This document shows positions 6,306 through 7,060 of a stretch of 7,060 nucleotides of DNA, piece after piece (position 1 is the first letter of the stretch; every line of letters starts with the position of its first letter). The notes under the pieces are model-generated. The model saw only the letters and a program-made list of their open reading frames with translations. It was not told where the DNA came from and searched no databases. The position numbers were made by a program, and so were the translations under genes. This stretch comes from an uncultured Acetatifactor sp. (GTDB taxonomy: Bacteria; Bacillota; Clostridia; Lachnospirales; Lachnospiraceae): NCBI GenBank assembly GCA_948496895.1, contig CAOOJO010000138.1, positions 1 to 7,060 on the forward strand, given 5' to 3'.

Positions 6306-7060
6306 TTATTCTTTTCCGTCCCAACAGTAAGTGCAGAGCTTCTCTCTGTCAATCCCCACAGAGGCGATCATATCGTCCAGCCTGTGGTAGCGCAGGCTGG
6401 TGAAGTTCAACTGCTTTCCGATCCGCTCCACCATCTCCCTGTATTCCACCGTATCGGGATCCACATAGGCTTTCAGGTCAATCTCGCGCCCCTCCTGCTC
6501 CATCTCCTTCAGCACCCTCCTGGCGATGAGATCCATCTCCGACTTGGACCTGGAGAAGTTCAGATATTTACAGCCATACATCAACGGCGGGCACGCGGGA
6601 CGGACATGGACCTCCCTGGCGCCGCTGTGGTAGAGGAACTCCGTGGTCTCCCGCATCTGCGTCCCCCGGACGATGGAGTCGTCGATCATCAGCAGGCTCT
6701 TCCCCTCTATCAGATCCTTCACCGGAATCAGCTTCATCTTGGCAATGAGGTTGCGCTGGGTCTGTATCGTAGGCATGAAAGACCTGGGCCAGGTGGGCGT
6801 ATATTTCACAAAAGGCCTGGAAAAGGGGATTCCGGACTTATTGGCGTAGCCGATGGCATGGGCCGTGCCCGAATCAGGCACCCCTGCCACAATGTCCGGC
6901 TTCACATCGTCCCGCTCCGCCAGCAGCGCGCCGCAGTTGTACCGCATCTTCTCCACGCTGATTCCCTCGTAGGAGGAGGTAGGATATCCATAGTATACCC
7001 ATAAAAAGGTGCAGATTTTCATCTCCCTGCCGGGCTGGGCCAGGGTGTGGACCCCCTCGG
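6306..7060 (-). CDS. purF: Amidophosphoribosyltransferase, C-terminal part (5' partial)
   Basis: This enzyme catalyses the first committed step of purine synthesis, forming 5-phosphoribosylamine from PRPP and glutamine. The frame is open to the window edge, so the ATG at 7022 is internal; EGVHTLAQPGRE precedes it. The N-terminal glutaminase domain is outside the window. The phosphoribosyltransferase domain shows GVPDSG (6869-6886) and the PRPP-binding motif LLMIDDSIVRG (6660-6692). Four cysteines align, by my reading, with the Fe-S cluster ligands of Bacillus PurF: one in KICTF, one in PPLMYGC, and two in the C-terminal CTYC. The flexible loop, usually KNRYVGRTFI, instead reads KYTPTWPRSFM (around 6777-6809), so this is a divergent member. 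The acyltransferase gene follows after 46 bases. Confidence 0.92.
   Translation of the reverse strand, partial: EGVHTLAQPGREMKICTFLWVYYGYPTSSYEGISVEKMRYNCGALLAERDDVKPDIVAGVPDSGTAHAIGYANKSGIPFSRPFVKYTPTWPRSFMPTIQTQRNLIAKMKLIPVKDLIEGKSLLMIDDSIVRGTQMRETTEFLYHSGAREVHVRPACPPLMYGCKYLNFSRSKSEMDLIARRVLKEMEQEGREIDLKAYVDPDTVEYREMVERIGKQLNFTSLRYHRLDDMIASVGIDREKLCTYCWDGKE

Noticed and set aside
5645..6403. Long + strand open frame opposite the acyltransferase
   Set aside because: It is antisense to a protein with intact acyltransferase motifs, has histidine- and leucine-rich shadow composition, and spans the purF-acyltransferase junction.

Overview
The window reads as ordinary chromosomal DNA from a Gram-positive Clostridia-type bacterium, most likely a member of the Lachnospiraceae. 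This is inferred from four things: the YesN/YesM-style two-component pair, strong AGGAGA-like ribosome binding sites, a PurF with Fe-S cluster cysteines, and the moderately high GC content. No RNA gene, insertion sequence, phage gene or CRISPR array was seen.

Layout. On the + strand, the window opens inside the C-terminal AraC-type DNA-binding domain of a YesN-like response regulator (1-460). It overlaps by four bases (ATGA) a complete YesM-like sensor histidine kinase (457-2211). A gap of about 200 bases carries a good sigma-A-type promoter and a hairpin-forming leader for purC (2412-3287, SAICAR synthetase), which ends in a terminator-like hairpin. Everything after that is on the - strand and converges on purC. 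Read in the direction of transcription, the order is: the C-terminal part of purF (7060-6306), a PlsC-like acyltransferase (6259-5525), a TetR-family repressor (5398-4742), and an MFS efflux-type transporter (4635-3394).

How the genes work together. YesN/YesM should sense an extracellular signal and control unseen genes, often carbohydrate uptake genes in related systems. purC and purF act in de novo purine synthesis but lie on opposite strands, separated by unrelated genes. The TetR/MFS pair looks like a self-contained inducible efflux module. The tetR promoter has a perfect TTGACA -35 and a TATTAT -10, with one ATACC/GGTAT palindrome in its spacer and another over the start site. A third such palindrome sits just upstream of the MFS gene, behind a tetR terminator.

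No clearly new multi-gene system is visible. The points most worth following up are the three-site operator arrangement with unequal half-site spacing, the unassigned leader hairpin of purC, and the unusual PRPP-loop sequence of PurF.
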